Below are positions 34,226-46,113 of a stretch of 64,000 nt of DNA, piece after piece. How positions within the stretch are numbered: the first letter of the stretch is position 1; each line of letters begins with the position of its first letter. The notes under the pieces are model-generated. The model was given only the letters and a program-made list of their open reading frames with translations, did not search any database and was not told the DNA's origin. This stretch comes from Aphis gossypii (taxonomy: Eukaryota > Arthropoda > Insecta > Hemiptera > Aphididae): assembly GCF_020184175.1 (NCBI RefSeq), contig NC_065531.1, positions 73,812,604 through 73,876,603 on the forward strand, in the 5' to 3' direction. Made by a program: the position numbers and the translations under genes.

Positions 34226-35150
34226 GACGGAAAGCATTTCTCCTCGAAAATTAATATTAATAATTTATACGGATACGGCCGACGCGTGTTTTTTTCCCGA
34301 CATCCCCATCGGCCAAAACATGCAGCAGTGCATATAATATATATATTTATAAAACACAATATACTTATATATACTATTTATAAATATATATACGCGTATA
34401 TATATATATATAGAACAACGACACAACGCGAACTTTCCCAAGGGTAAACGTCCCGGTTTCACTATACACACACATAATATATATATATAAATATATTTAT
34501 GTATAGGTGTATTATGTACGCGTATATTATACACGCACACACACACGAGGTCGAGCAGAGAAAAAAAAATAAAAACACGAAAAAATTTCCGGTACATTTG
34601 TTGCGGCCGTATACCCACCGCTGCGTATAGCGAGATCGCTGTAATATTATAATATTATGATCGCGGGGCCGGGGTAATTGTGTTACCTGGTTCAAAAATG
34701 GACTTTTGTGTATAACGGCGACGACGACGTCGACGATGATGAAAAAAATAACCCGCACAAAATAACGAATATTAATAAAAAGGTCCGAGCACTTGTATAG
34801 TATTTATGTGTTGTGGAATAGCATAACGATAATATATTCATACGTATTCGTTTTTGGGTTTTTATTTTTCGTTTTTTTTTTTTTTTTTCATTACTCCGAT
34901 GTTTTCCCTTTCCCAAGTGAGGAATTAAAATTTGTCCATATCAGTCGTCCAGGCAAAATATTCTCTATATTATTATTATTACTATAATGTGTACAATGGA
35001 TGCATCATAAACAATAAACCTCGTGTGTCGTATATAGGTACCTACGTTTAGTTGGCAAATGAATTATATGGCGATACTCGTCTGTAGCCGTCTAATACAC
35101 ACACACACACACACATACATACACACACACTCACGGACACACACATACGC
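34187..35150. repeat. Microsatellite-rich stretch: (TA)n, (CA)n and CpG-richer DNA
   Basis: Includes (TA)n at 34,190-34,220, several TA runs at 34,380-34,410 and 34,478-34,500, and an interrupted (CA)n at 35,096-35,149. Between them, 34,540-34,760 is CpG-richer with CGACGACGACGTCGACGATG at 34,718-34,737. Overlapping frames of 74-117 codons on both strands are made of these repeats (IYIYIY, CVCVC runs) and are not called genes. Confidence 0.6.
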
Positions 35151-37434
35151 TACATACTGAAATGTCGACGAATCAAAATAGCAATAAAACGCACAATGAT
35201 TTATGCGTTTACTTTTGTATTATATTTTTAAATTTCCATATTTTCGGGTAGTCTCGAATAAAATATCGTCTTTATAACATTGTATAACTGATATACGCAC
35301 TCGTCGTCACTCATTGAATCAAAAATAATGAAATAACGTGCATCATTAAGCGTCTTTGTCAAAAAATAACTGTTGTACCTCTATGCATTATGATTTATTT
35401 AATATAATATGACTAGACCGAAAATGATATTAATATAACAATATACCTAACAATAAAACTTTAAAAGGCGATTTTGTTATTTAAAGTCAATAGCGCGTGT
35501 AATGTGTATAATATTAAACTGACAATCATTTTTTTCTATTCTATTTATTATTTAAAATGAAAAGTACTCTCGTTTTATTTGTGTGTTTTTTTAAGAAAAC
35601 TTATTTATACGTGGATAAAAAAATAAGAATAAATAATTATGGACAAAATGCTTAATTATTTAAAATATAATAAATAAATAGGCAATTTTTATTTTCTTAG
35701 TTTATTTATAATTAAACTTGCATTATTATTAGAGTACTAAATCAATGAAAAGTATAATTTTTATTTAGCTACAAAATAATATTTGTTTCCATTAAAAACC
35801 AAAATTCTTAAAAATAATCTAATAAATAATATACGCATACCAAGAATATATAATTATCAGAATATATGCATGACGTATGTATATATTACAATTGTGTGTA
35901 TTGGAATGGTTTTTAAATAGATAATATTTAACTTCACATGCTATTAAAATGTGATGGCATTAATTATTTTTAAATCTTAATTACATGTATTGCAATTTGG
36001 AAAATGTTTAACATAAATAAGATTCATGTGTAAGTGAGACCTCAGTATTTTAAATATTTTTTTATTTTATTTTGATTAAAGTAACTTAATTATTCACAAC
36101 ACTGTAGCCAATCAAATATATCTTATTTAAAAATATTATATAGTTTATTTACTGCCTGTTTTTGTTATTATGTAATCGAACAATAAAGAGTTTCATCGAT
36201 TTGTAAAAAGTATATTAAAGTAAGTATTTTATTATAAAGTGTTAGCTATCAGATTCGATTTAAATTTAATGGCTTTTTCTAAAAATTATTTTTTATATTA
36301 TTTATGGATTTGTATTTTTATGTCTGTACTATATGTATAACATTTAAATCAAAAAATTATCATCGCGATAGTAAGCAAAAACTCATACCACTATATTCAA
36401 AATTAAATACTTCATTCTCAGCTACCTAAAATGCCAATCCAAACGATGTTTCTAACATACATACTTATTTCACTTCACTTTAAGTACTTTCGAGCATAGG
36501 TACACTGGATCATACTTATGAAAGACAAAGCTAATGATGTGATCATAATATAATTGATAATCATTCAAATTCAAAATATTATACATTATTATATTTTATT
36601 TATTAAGATGTTAGGTAGATAAGAATATTATCGACAGTAATGTACCTAAATTGCATATCCAAACCGCCGTGTGATCATAAATGATCATAAATGATCATGA
36701 TTATTAATTATTAAGAAGTAAATAAATATAATTAAGTACATAAGTACTACTATACCGTAATTTATTGAGAAAACAATATGTTTACATATTTTTATATGGG
36801 GTATAAAACAAATACAAATAAATTTCTATACTTTTCCAATTAACTGTTAATTAAAAACACAAAAATACCATTTACGAGTTAAAATGTTATTATCATTCAG
36901 AAAAATAGTTCGGCGTTTTAGAGGCAATAAAATTGATTAATCTCAGGGTAACAATAATACATAAAAAAGAGTCGTTTGGTTTTAGATCGAAACGCATTTC
37001 TGGGAATAGAATTTAAAGTACAAAAGTTAGGATTTTTTAAGACTAACATTCAACAAATTGTCAAAAGTTATGTATATAACATAATATAATATATATATAA
37101 TTTAAAGAAAAAGGAATAATATAATATAACACACGCATATATATATATATATATATATAAATATATGGTCGTAAAATCTTCAACATACGGGAAATAGAGA
37201 TAAGCTCTGGTCGACTGGAGCAGCGTCGGTATAGAAAAAATATACTGTTGTGTTTTTACGGCCTAATAAAGTACACCTCATTACGTTTTACATTCCACTG
37301 AAATAAAAACTTCTTTCTAGTGAATTTTTATCTGGGTAATGTGAAACGAAATTCAAAAGCAAAATAATCGTCGCTTAAATCGCAATATCATTTATCCAAA
37401 TGTTGTCTCTTAATATACTTTCTATCGTTTGCAG
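35151..37434. other. Very AT-rich stretch, no gene recognised
   Basis: Among the emptiest DNA in the window. It includes the TGATCA array at 36,671-36,698 and a TA run at 37,138-37,159. Confidence 0.4.
36671..36698. repeat. Three TGATCA sites at exact 10-bp spacing
   Basis: TGATCATAAA is repeated twice and followed by TGATCATGAT. The palindromic TGATCA recurs every 10 bp, close to one helical turn, so all three would face the same side of the DNA. This could be a small tandem repeat or a clustered binding site. Confidence 0.7.
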
Positions 37435-37506
37435 CATGAGATAATTAAAGAAAATTATTCATACATAAATATAGGTTTAATTCAATGGCGTTATATTTTT
37501 CAGTAA
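37435..37506 (+). CDS. Candidate short coding exon
   Basis: The acceptor CTTTCTATCGTTTGCAG ends at 37,434. The frame directly after it is open for 23 codons, starting HEIIKENYSYINIGLIQWRY, and stops at TAA 37,504-37,506. A GTAAGC donor inside the end (CA/GTAAGC at 37,502) allows it to be an internal exon instead. No family is recognised. Confidence 0.18.
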   Translation, partial: HEIIKENYSYINIGLIQWRYIFQ

Positions 37507-38835
37507 GCGCTATTATAAGTTATAACTATTATAACGTGTAATTTTCCCTTATTATAATACTGTTTTATGTACTACTAACATTATTTTAACATATTCCGTC
37601 GGTTCAACACTAAATTATTATAATGGAAACATATTATAACAATAATATGATGATGAAATATTAGCGTAGTACCTAATTCAATTAAGTGTTATAAATAATT
37701 TTAACCAGGAATCCGGTTAACATTTTGTTTTTCCATTCTAATCTATAATAATTTTTTTCCCTAATTTTAAAATTAAACTATTTTAAACAAAATAATATTT
37801 ATGTAGTGATTTATAAGTTTATACCTTGCGTAGCGCTCAGCTTTCATCCAAAAATAATAATAAAGAACGATATGGTTATAGCATTCATAATTATACGCGA
37901 TTTTTATTTCCACCGTGATAATAATGAATAATATTTAGATAAAATAAAAACGGTTTATTATTACTTATTAGCGCAGCAAGTATAAGTAAATTAAAAAGCG
38001 AAAACGGCGTTCTAATAATTGTTCATCTATGTATAATATATTATTTTTATGCTCATGATATAAATCACACAGTAATAATAGTATAATGATTGCAAGATAA
38101 CAAATTATCTTAAACTACACCGTGAAGTGTATTAATTTATTATGGTTTGGACTGATCAACTATTATTATTTATCATTTTAAAGAAAGATTTTGAATTTTG
38201 TCTTCGTCGAGTAAAAAACTCGTTTACTTTAAGTGTTTAAAGAATATTGTGTGCCATATAATACAGCTGTATTTTTTCAACCCTCCAAACAGAAATGAAA
38301 TATATGACTTAGACGAATTCCGTTTTCCAGATATGAATGAATTTAGTTCCCACTCCGCCCCGGGTACCGAATATATTATGTATTATTTTCTCGATTTGAT
38401 ATCTGTGTTTGATATATTATATTACCAGAACAAATAAAAATAATACTCGCCACCGCAGTCGCCGACCTTGTATAAAACTAGATTGTTTAGCAGAGTTCGC
38501 TTATGAGTTTATAAAGAATAAAACGTTCGTTGGATTATTTCACTTATCAGCGCCGTATACATATTTAATACATTTTTTAAATGTTATCTTTGATATTGTT
38601 TTTTTAAAAATGTAAAATGTCAATTGCATTGTACTCCCGAGTTCATGTCGGATATAATATATAGTGCGGGTAATGGGCATTTATAATATTACGTTGTTTT
38701 ACATAATATAGCTAACGAAATACCCGTGTTTGAAATTATGAAAACTTATTAATCGTATTTCCGAATGAACGTTGTACAATGATTTTGCCGAAAGAACTCG
38801 TTTTCATCAAATGAATTTTAATTAATTTTAATAAA
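37507..38835. other. AT-rich stretch, no gene recognised
   Basis: Frames of 79 and 68 codons at 38,198-38,437 and 38,409-38,615 overlap and lack motifs. Their composition is mixed, and a weak coding signal cannot be excluded. Confidence 0.35.
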
Positions 38836-38955
38836 ATGTGTTGGTATAATAATTTCGGGGCAGACATTTTCGCGCAACACGACGACTACGACGAAGACGA
38901 CGAGGAGATCGAGGTAAAGTTTCTCGAAATGTTGGTTACAGATATTATAATATGA
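38836..38955 (+). CDS. Small ORF with acidic run, possibly a first exon
   Basis: ATG at 38,836 (context AAAATG) opens 39 codons that begin MCWYNNFGADIFAQHDDYDE and continue acidic (DDEEIE). The acidic run is followed by GAG/GTAAAG, a fair donor at 38,914. If spliced there, the exon would encode 26 residues ending in an acidic tail. The CGACGA repeat in the DNA makes the acidic run in part a trinucleotide repeat. It lies just before the CpG-rich stretch at 39.0-39.9 kb. Confidence 0.18.
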   Translation: MCWYNNFGADIFAQHDDYDEDDEEIEVKFLEMLVTDIII

Positions 38956-39039
38956 TATAGTAACAACGTTTAAACGGGGGGGAAAAAAAACGAAACTATT
39001 TCCGCAAGTATTAAACTATCCAAAACAACTGTCTAAGAA

Positions 39040-39960
39040 TTCGGGGAAAATTAAATTAAGTTCCATACTGCAGTCAACCGAGTACCGCCGACCGACCGAC
39101 CGACCGACCGACTACGACAGCGACGACCAGCAGAGCGCACGCAGCAAACTAGGCAACAGCCAACGACTTGGATCGTTCTCGTTCGGCGTCGTACTCTCTT
39201 AATTACGTTGTGTATAATAATATACACACTCAACGATCCCGCTGTACGTATTTTATATTATATACAAAATATACACCGAATAATATTATATTGTTAATAT
39301 TTAGCGGTTGAATTATATTATTATACGTACGCGCCGACCGAGTCGGTGTAACGAAACTCGCCCGCGGTTTCTCGGAATAATCGCGCGGGCGTTACGTCGT
39401 ACAAACAGTAGCGGTAATAATATTCGACTAAATTGCGAAGCCGATGATAAAAAGTAAAATTTGTTACGAACAAAATATCGTCGACGACGTTGCGGAAAGC
39501 GGGGCAGCTCAATCCGACAAAGTACAGTAGCAGCGTACTGAATGTATTATTGTATTTATTATTGTGCACAGACTCCAGACTACAAGTAGTTTGAAAGGCG
39601 ACTATGACGTTGACGAGAGTTGTAAATCACGACCGCCGCCGCCGCCGCCGTGTGTATTAATATAATAATTTATTATTATATTATTGTTGTACGCCGCAGT
39701 AAGTTTTCCACGAGCTCGAGCACAGTCGAGTACTATTATTAGCGTTTAAGACGGTTTTTCCACGGACAGTCTCTCGGCGAGCGCGATTCCTAGACGCACG
39801 CAGGTGTAAAAGCGAAATAATAATAACATTGTGCTCGCGCGTTTTCTCGCGAATTTAGTAATTGTATAATAATCGCTTCACAGTAGTGCGGCAGAACTAC
39901 AAGTAAAGACAAAACTATGATATCGACGATGATGACGTTGAACCGAGTATTATAGATATT
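39040..39960. promoter_or_regulatory. CpG-rich region with tetranucleotide and trinucleotide repeats
   Basis: A nearly 1-kb CpG-richer stretch, the longest in the window. It holds (CCGA)n at 39,087-39,112 and (GCC)n at 39,632-39,650, plus many CGCGCG/CGAGCG words. No TATA with initiator could be placed firmly. A CAG/GTGTAA donor-like site lies near 39,803. It lies 360-1,300 bp upstream of the exon-like site at 40,323-40,372 and could be its promoter or 5' UTR. The minus frames in it (60 and 82 codons) show no motif. Confidence 0.3.
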
Positions 39961-40322
39961 ATACACTGTCGTGTTTATCTACATTTACGGCCTAGGCACG
40001 TGATAGCACTTGTGGACTAAATTTTTTATGATAAATTATGATTTTGAAAAAAAAAAATTATAACCCGATTTCTCGCACTGTTTTTATTTTGGTGGTTTGT
40101 TTTTTAAATTTTTCTATATTAGTAAATATTTCGTTATGTTATTGAATTCGTTATCTGAATATAATTGAATACGCTTTTAAAACAGTAAACCGTCATCATG
40201 AAGTTATACAAAATAAACTTTAAACTAGTATCGACAGATACAATTAAGTAACAGCTGATATTGACAGGTATCAGTCAGTATTAGTGCATAGAAGCAAGTG
40301 CATTTACATTGATTTATTCCAG

Positions 40323-40372
40323 ACAGCAGAAGAATACTGTAATACATAAATTCGACTTACCACATTATGAAG
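40323..40372 (+). CDS. Candidate 5' exon ending two codons after the start (ATGAAG/GTGAGT)
   Basis: A good acceptor (TTGATTTATTCCAG, ending at 40,322) opens a 50-nt segment that ends ATGAAG and then the strong donor GTGAGTAA (40,373). The ATG is at 40,367. Exons that carry an untranslated leader plus only the first codons of a signal peptide (MK...) are typical of insect cuticular-protein and other secreted-protein genes, which place an intron within the signal sequence. That comparison is family knowledge and the link to this site is inference. An exon 1 could lie in the CpG-rich region upstream. No second coding exon was recognised within the following kilobases. Confidence 0.35.
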
Positions 40373-41716
40373 GTGAGTAAAATATAACGTATTATTTTAA
40401 GAATATATATATTTTTTTAACTCGAATATATAATTCAGAAATTTTGTTTTTGATCAGAGTAGATATACGTCACCGTATAAATAATTTTTACCTAATTTGA
40501 TTTTGATTACATTTGTTATAGTTTAACGTTATTTTATAGTTTTATACTATAGTATAAAATAATATTTTGGGTTTGCAATGACATGATTTATACAGTTTCC
40601 ACCAACCAGAAAATGGCCAAACACAACAGTGATAAAATCCAAACGAGTGAAAACAATTGTACGAGTGATCAATAAATGTATACATGTATTTTTTATATAT
40701 ATTATATAAAATCGATCGTCTGTCCCTGTAGATTTGACGCCTACCTTAACTAACCCAACTCTTACATAATATTATGTATGTATCAGCACTTTTTCACATC
40801 AAATTTAAAGGAAACTTTACGTTTTTTATCCGACAACAATTTGATCCTCACTTAAAGGTTTATTGTGGTGACGTTTCAATCCCGAGGATTTTGATAATTT
40901 ATCCATTTTTTTTAAAAAAAAAAAAAAAAAAGCAGTATGTACTTACTACCTACCCGGTTATAAAATTATCTCGCAAATCAATTTTCATTATTACATCTGG
41001 TTTACTTTTTCATCCATTAATTTCACGTATTAGATAGACAACTATGTTCGAATCGGATTTTAAAACATTTCAAGTATCAAAATATATTAAATATATTGTT
41101 GAAAATACAGTAAGTAATAAGTGATAGCTTAACAAACAGAGACAATTAAAATTCAAAATCGGAACGAAAACCGAAAAATGTCATGGACAATATGATATAT
41201 TACAGTCGACAATATATGAATAGCAGTTAAAGTAATACCTAATAATTGTCGTACGCGCGCTTAACAAGCCGCTCTCCGATCGTATTATAGTATTGCAGCG
41301 GCGGTCTCGCTCACACAGTGAAACGACCCCCTTCACCTTAAATGCATTTTATTCGAATCCTTCGTGTTTTAATCCACCCACGATAATACTTAATACGGCG
41401 TAATGCCTACACACCAGCTGGTACTGCCGGTCAGCCGGGTAGATTGTTATTATTATTATCATTATACTAGGTACTGTGTGTGACGTTTATAAACGGTCCG
41501 CGAGTATAGTATGTTATGCTTTAAATACAAACGTTTTCCGAGAGTGATCGGAGCTAGATCCCGAGTGGAATTTCGGTAACCCCAAACTTTCCACATATTT
41601 TCGTTACGCGACGACGACGACGCGACGGTATAGAAGTTGCGGCGAGGTAAAACGAACCCTAATTTCTCGCGCTCGACCCTCCGAATTGTCACGAAATTAA
41701 TCCGATAACTACTGTT
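40373..41716. other. Mostly AT-rich; CpG-richer after 41,250
   Basis: An 87-codon frame at 40,774-41,037 contains a lysine run from poly-A and is not convincing. From 41,250 the sequence becomes CpG-richer, and a 76-codon minus frame (41,462-41,692) contains serine/arginine runs from CGACGA repeats. Confidence 0.35.
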
Positions 41717-41955
41717 ATGGTGTGTCAGAGCTGCAGGACGCGTCGAAAAGTTTTACCGCACAGGTACCGATCGCTTGCACACGCCTGCAGTGTGTCTATA
41801 CCTACTATTATAATATTATACCAGCGTTATGTGTGTATGATTATTAAATATATTTTGCACATACGCGATCGCGTGTCACACTACCCGATGGTATTATTCA
41901 AATACACACGATTTGTGACCGGCTGTGCCGATGACCGTAACGATTTGTCGAATCC
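41717..41955 (+). CDS. Candidate first coding exon, 80 codons ending at a splice donor
   Basis: ATG at 41,717 (context GTTATGG) begins MVCQSCRTRRKVLPHRYRSL and stays open for 80 codons. The frame ends at CC/GTGAGTTTTC, so the stop codon lies inside a strong splice donor (GT at 41,956). The end therefore looks like an exon border rather than a true stop. The first 25 codons and the last 25 are GC-rich and varied, and the middle is partly TAT/ATT repeat. There is one CxxC near the start but no second pair to form a zinc site. No family is recognised. Confidence 0.22.
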
Positions 41956-41959
41956 GTGA

Positions 41960-43512
41960 GTTTTCGCGTACGAATGTGATTGTTTTGTACGATAATTTTG
42001 TATAGGTAGTTGTTGACAATCGTCGAATTAGGTAGTTGCATAATATACTATACGCATACGTTGACTTCAAAGGTGGCTTTGATCCATCACGCTCCCGCCT
42101 GTATACATTTACGTTTTACGTATCGGTAATTTATATAAAAACGCGAAAATCAAAAATTTAAAATACACCGATACGTCGAACCTGCTGCTTTGTATTATTA
42201 TTATTATATTATTATTATTATTTTTTTTTTTTTGACGTTTGTCGTAGTTAATATAATTTAGATATCGCAATATTATATTTGTACACATATATTTTAACGA
42301 AGTTAAAGGTCTCGGGTGACGATTGTATCGCATTTTCTGTGTGACGAGCCTTGTTCAAATTACCTTGATCCGGAGATCAAAGCGTTAATATGGAAACCGT
42401 CAATATATACATGTAATACCATATGTATTATGTATATATCCGGAAATACAGATTTTACTGAAGGGATATTCATCAATTCTAAACATCGCTACTTATAAGA
42501 TGAACATGACTATATTATATTAAAATATACTACTGGTTTTAATAGAATATTAGTGCAACGTCATAAAGACATCATTTTAAAACTTAATATGGCTTGATAA
42601 AATCGAGTAACCGCCATATTATCATATAATAGTAATAATTATTATAATTTTAACCTATATTTTATAATCAATACGCACACGTCAATTTCTTGTTTATGTT
42701 TTTGTTACCTACATTTTATAAAATGCATATGTGCATTTACGCTTATTATGTTCAAATAGAACAAAGAACATATACAGTGGGTAGTAATTGTGTCTGAATA
42801 AATAACTGAAATAATATAATGATTTTAAATATTGTTTCATGAATTTTGTTTGATTTTGACCAATTTCATTTCAAAAATATAAAACCTATTGTTGATGACA
42901 ACCGTTCATTGTAAAGTTTACCCAGTGTATATTAAAATCACTTTAAGGATGTAGTTTAAATATATTACGATACATCAATAAAACTGTACAAATAAAAATA
43001 TTTTTTTTGTTATATTAAAATGTTTTAGTAAATATAATATTTGCGTTAAGCTAATTTAATGATAATAAAAATTCGCATAACATCGCTTCACTAAAAAAAT
43101 TGCAGAAATAATAACAGCATGGACAAATAATGGTCATTTAACGCTTCGCTTTAAATAACTACCGTGGTCATGAATATGTATTCGTCCTTTAATTCCACAC
43201 CATAAATCAGTTGATTGGATGCACATATTGTTAGTTATAGATCTAGGCTTTTTCCGTCAAAATCGTCGAATTATATTCATATAACAATTATTGCGCAGCA
43301 GTAGAATTTCTATAGAATTTGGATCTATACCCCACTACCCATAAATTTCACGTAAGTATATTTCAAAAATTGTATACGTTATTATAATAATTTACAATAA
43401 TTAATATTAAATTCAAGTTACAATTATTATTATTATTATTTTTTATTAAGAATAATCATTCACTGATCAGTTAACATTGTTTACATTATAGGATAGCAAA
43501 TGCTAATATCTG
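41960..43512. other. AT-rich stretch, no gene recognised
   Basis: An ATT/T-rich run lies at 42,196-42,232. A 60-codon frame without ATG (42,316-42,498) has varied composition (LCDEPCSNYLDPEIKALIWK) and could be an exon, but no clear acceptor precedes it. A donor-like CAC/GTAAGT lies at 43,351. Confidence 0.35.
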
Positions 43513-44035
43513 TAGGGTTGCCAGATTTAAAAATCACCATACCAGGACATTATATTGAATAAACTTTTTTTCTTTAGTTAAGTTATATGGAAATAATAAT
43601 ATTTGTTTTTTATTGAAAAATGTAATAATCAATACAATTTTTTACATCAACTTATTTACATAAGCTACATTTATTTTAATACATTAATGTTTATTAATTA
43701 TTAGTAATAACTAAAAAACTAATATTGGTACTTTTTCGTTGAATGAATTTTTTATATTTTAAATAATCGTATTTATATTTTATACACCTAATGGCTAATC
43801 GTACAGAGATATAAAGACAAATAAACCTAAAACCATGTCGATAAAATTTAGATAGCATAATACGATAATCATAATATAATGATACTATGTTCAATATTAT
43901 TCAGTATTCTATGTTTTACTATTAAATAATACTATATCAAAGTTATTTTCTCTCGGCTTCCATTAACCGGGACAAAATTAATGCCGGTCGGAATACCGGG
44001 ACATGCTGTTAAAACAGGGACGAATGGCAAGCCTA
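43513..44035. mobile_element. Non-autonomous hAT-like element remnant
   Basis: The left end reads TAGGGTTGCCAGAT and the right end, inverted, reads TAGGCTTGCCATTC. Just inside each end is an inverted ACCAGGACAT/ATGTCCCGGT pair. The TAGGGTTGCCA...GGGAC terminus is a familiar pattern for hAT-type non-autonomous elements in animals. The 523-bp interior is AT-rich, with no transposase frame except a 66-codon minus frame without motif. The 8-bp flanks (AATATCTG and ATTGTATT) do not match, so the target duplication has decayed or the ends are slightly off. Confidence 0.5.
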
Positions 44036-44810
44036 ATTGTATTTGTATTATTATTTATATGTTTGATTTGAAGTTTAGAATTCATATTTTAAGTCTGCAG
44101 TAAATTAAGTTTACTACATTAGCTTTCAAGAATCCAGATTTTATATCATTACGCTCATAGGTTATAAAAATTGAAGACTACAGTATCATGTTTAACGTTT
44201 GTATGTTTATTTAATGAGATTTAATTAAAACTGTTGAAATAATAAAAGGATATACCTAACGAATAGTAAACTGATAAATTGGTTTGAATCGCACTTTTAT
44301 ATAAACGGAATAGTTAAAAGAGATATTCATCATCAATCATCAATCATACCTGTTGCAAGCGTACAAATATTCATATTTATTTTATGATTTTTTTTTTAAA
44401 GACTATAATCACACTTATAAAATATGTCATTCGAAGACTTAAACCTTGAATTATATACGAAAACAGACGTTTGACGTTTATTTAAACTAAAAGCGTTCCG
44501 ATAATATAACTGATAGACTTTTGCACTTATGCGTTGATGGGAAAAATTAATTTTTTTTTTTTATGATTATATAATATTTATACCTATACCATTTTACTTA
44601 AAACATTTTTAAGTATTTTGACGCTAAATGATTAATATGCTAATTACTCCATTCAACTCGAAGATTATAATATTTGTATTAATAGCTACTTCACATCGAC
44701 CGGATTTTAAATTGTTTTCTGGTACATTATTTAAATCGAGTTGTAACCCAATTGCAGTGTGAATTGTTTTAGTATAATACCTTCATTATAATAATATTAT
44801 TAATTTTCAG
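44036..44810. other. AT-rich stretch, no gene recognised
   Basis: ATCATCAATC is repeated near 44,326-44,346. Nothing else of note. Confidence 0.4.
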
Positions 44811-44909
44811 TTTCATTACAGCGCTTATAAATATATTGACATCATTGAGGTACCTATATTACGACACCATTTGTGTTTCGACCTTATAAGTGACATCTTG
44901 AAATGTTGA
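44811..44909 (+). CDS. Candidate terminal coding exon
   Basis: The acceptor ATTATTAATTTTCAG ends at 44,810. The frame directly after it is open for 32 codons, starting FHYSAYKYIDIIEVPILRHH and ending ISDILKC, then TGA (44,907-44,909). A GAG/GTACCT donor-like site inside (44,850) could make it a 39-nt internal exon. Varied composition favours coding, but length alone is not significant. Confidence 0.2.
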   Translation, partial: FHYSAYKYIDIIEVPILRHHLCFDLISDILKC

Positions 44910-46008
44910 CAAATTTCCATTAAACACGATATTTATATATATATATATACGACGTACGTGTACTATTGTAATTATCAGATTTTGACTGTTTCGTGACTAT
45001 AAACAATTCCAAAAGCTATATATATATATATATTATAATATTTGTTAGAACGAAAAGGCGTCTAGAACTGTTTTATTAAAGTTTATATGATATATATTAT
45101 ATGTATATTGTACGGTAGTTATAAACATTACAGAAATAAAATATAAAATATTATTTTACGATAAAAAATTAGGTGAACGAATTTAATAATATTTTTTAAT
45201 ACTGTTATATAATAATCTACATAGGTAGTAGCGGTATTTCTACGAATTGCTAACTTAAAAAAACATTATTATACCATTCTTTTTTGTTTGAAATTTATTT
45301 TATGAGTTTTTGTCTTTATGAGTATTGCTATTGGAACCAAAGAGATCCTTATTATGATATGTTGTGTAAATAAATAATATAATCCAATTCGAAAATTCTT
45401 ATACAATTTTTTATTTTTGTATGTGCATTTACGTTAACACAACTTTTTATACAGAAGATAATTTCATTTTTTTTCATTATAAGTGTATGTAATAAGAGTT
45501 GAAAAAAAATTGAGTAACGTTATTAAAAACCACGTACCTACTAGGTACATTTGTTTTTGGATCAATAACGTTAAAATTAAATTAAATCAAAATATCATGG
45601 TACCACATTGTTTTTAAATCTGTGACACGTCGATGTGTTTGTCATAGGTACTTCTCGGATGTTTGTTTAAAAGATAAAATGTGTATAGAGATGTAGTTTA
45701 TGTTCCAAAATGTTTTCTATGGTTTAAAGTGTTTAAACACTATATCCTATGTCTTGCATTTGTTTAACTAGCCCTAATAATTGGTTCAAGATCCGCGTAA
45801 AATATCTGCTTTTATTGGGATAGTATAGCTTATAAATAATTCCAATTAAATTAGATGACCTAACTCAGAGGCCTCGAGCCATTACAAAATAAGTCTCCAC
45901 ATAAAGTGATTTTGCATATCCAATTACTCAACTATAAAACAAAATTCTTATAAAAATTGGAATTTTCAATAGAAATTCAACTTCAATAAAAACAAATTAC
46001 GAACTTTG
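44910..46008. other. AT-rich stretch, no gene recognised
   Basis: TA runs at 44,935-44,949 and 45,018-45,031. No coding or repeat assignment. Confidence 0.4.
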
Positions 46009-46113
46009 ATGACACAAATTCGAATATCAGTTTCTGCTTTTTTAAGTACTGAAAGTGACATACTTAAACCATTAGATGTTTCTGGAATGGTTGAAAAATT
46101 ACAGGAGCATTGA
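46009..46113 (+). CDS. Small ORF, 34 residues, unassigned
   Basis: ATG at 46,009 starts MTQIRISVSAFLSTESDILK, continues PLDVSGMVEKLQEH, then TGA. The frame is open about 11 codons further upstream. After the stop the same frame continues protein-like (NIEIPKSMEV) to another stop, as a decayed coding region would. The context up to 46,480 also has patches of higher complexity than the background. This may be a fragment of an old transposable element or pseudogene. No family is named. Confidence 0.18.
   Translation: MTQIRISVSAFLSTESDILKPLDVSGMVEKLQEH

Noticed and set aside
34066..34916. Several overlapping ORFs of 74-117 codons on both strands
   Set aside because: They are dominated by IYIYIY, CVCVC and KKKK runs from TA, CA and A repeats.
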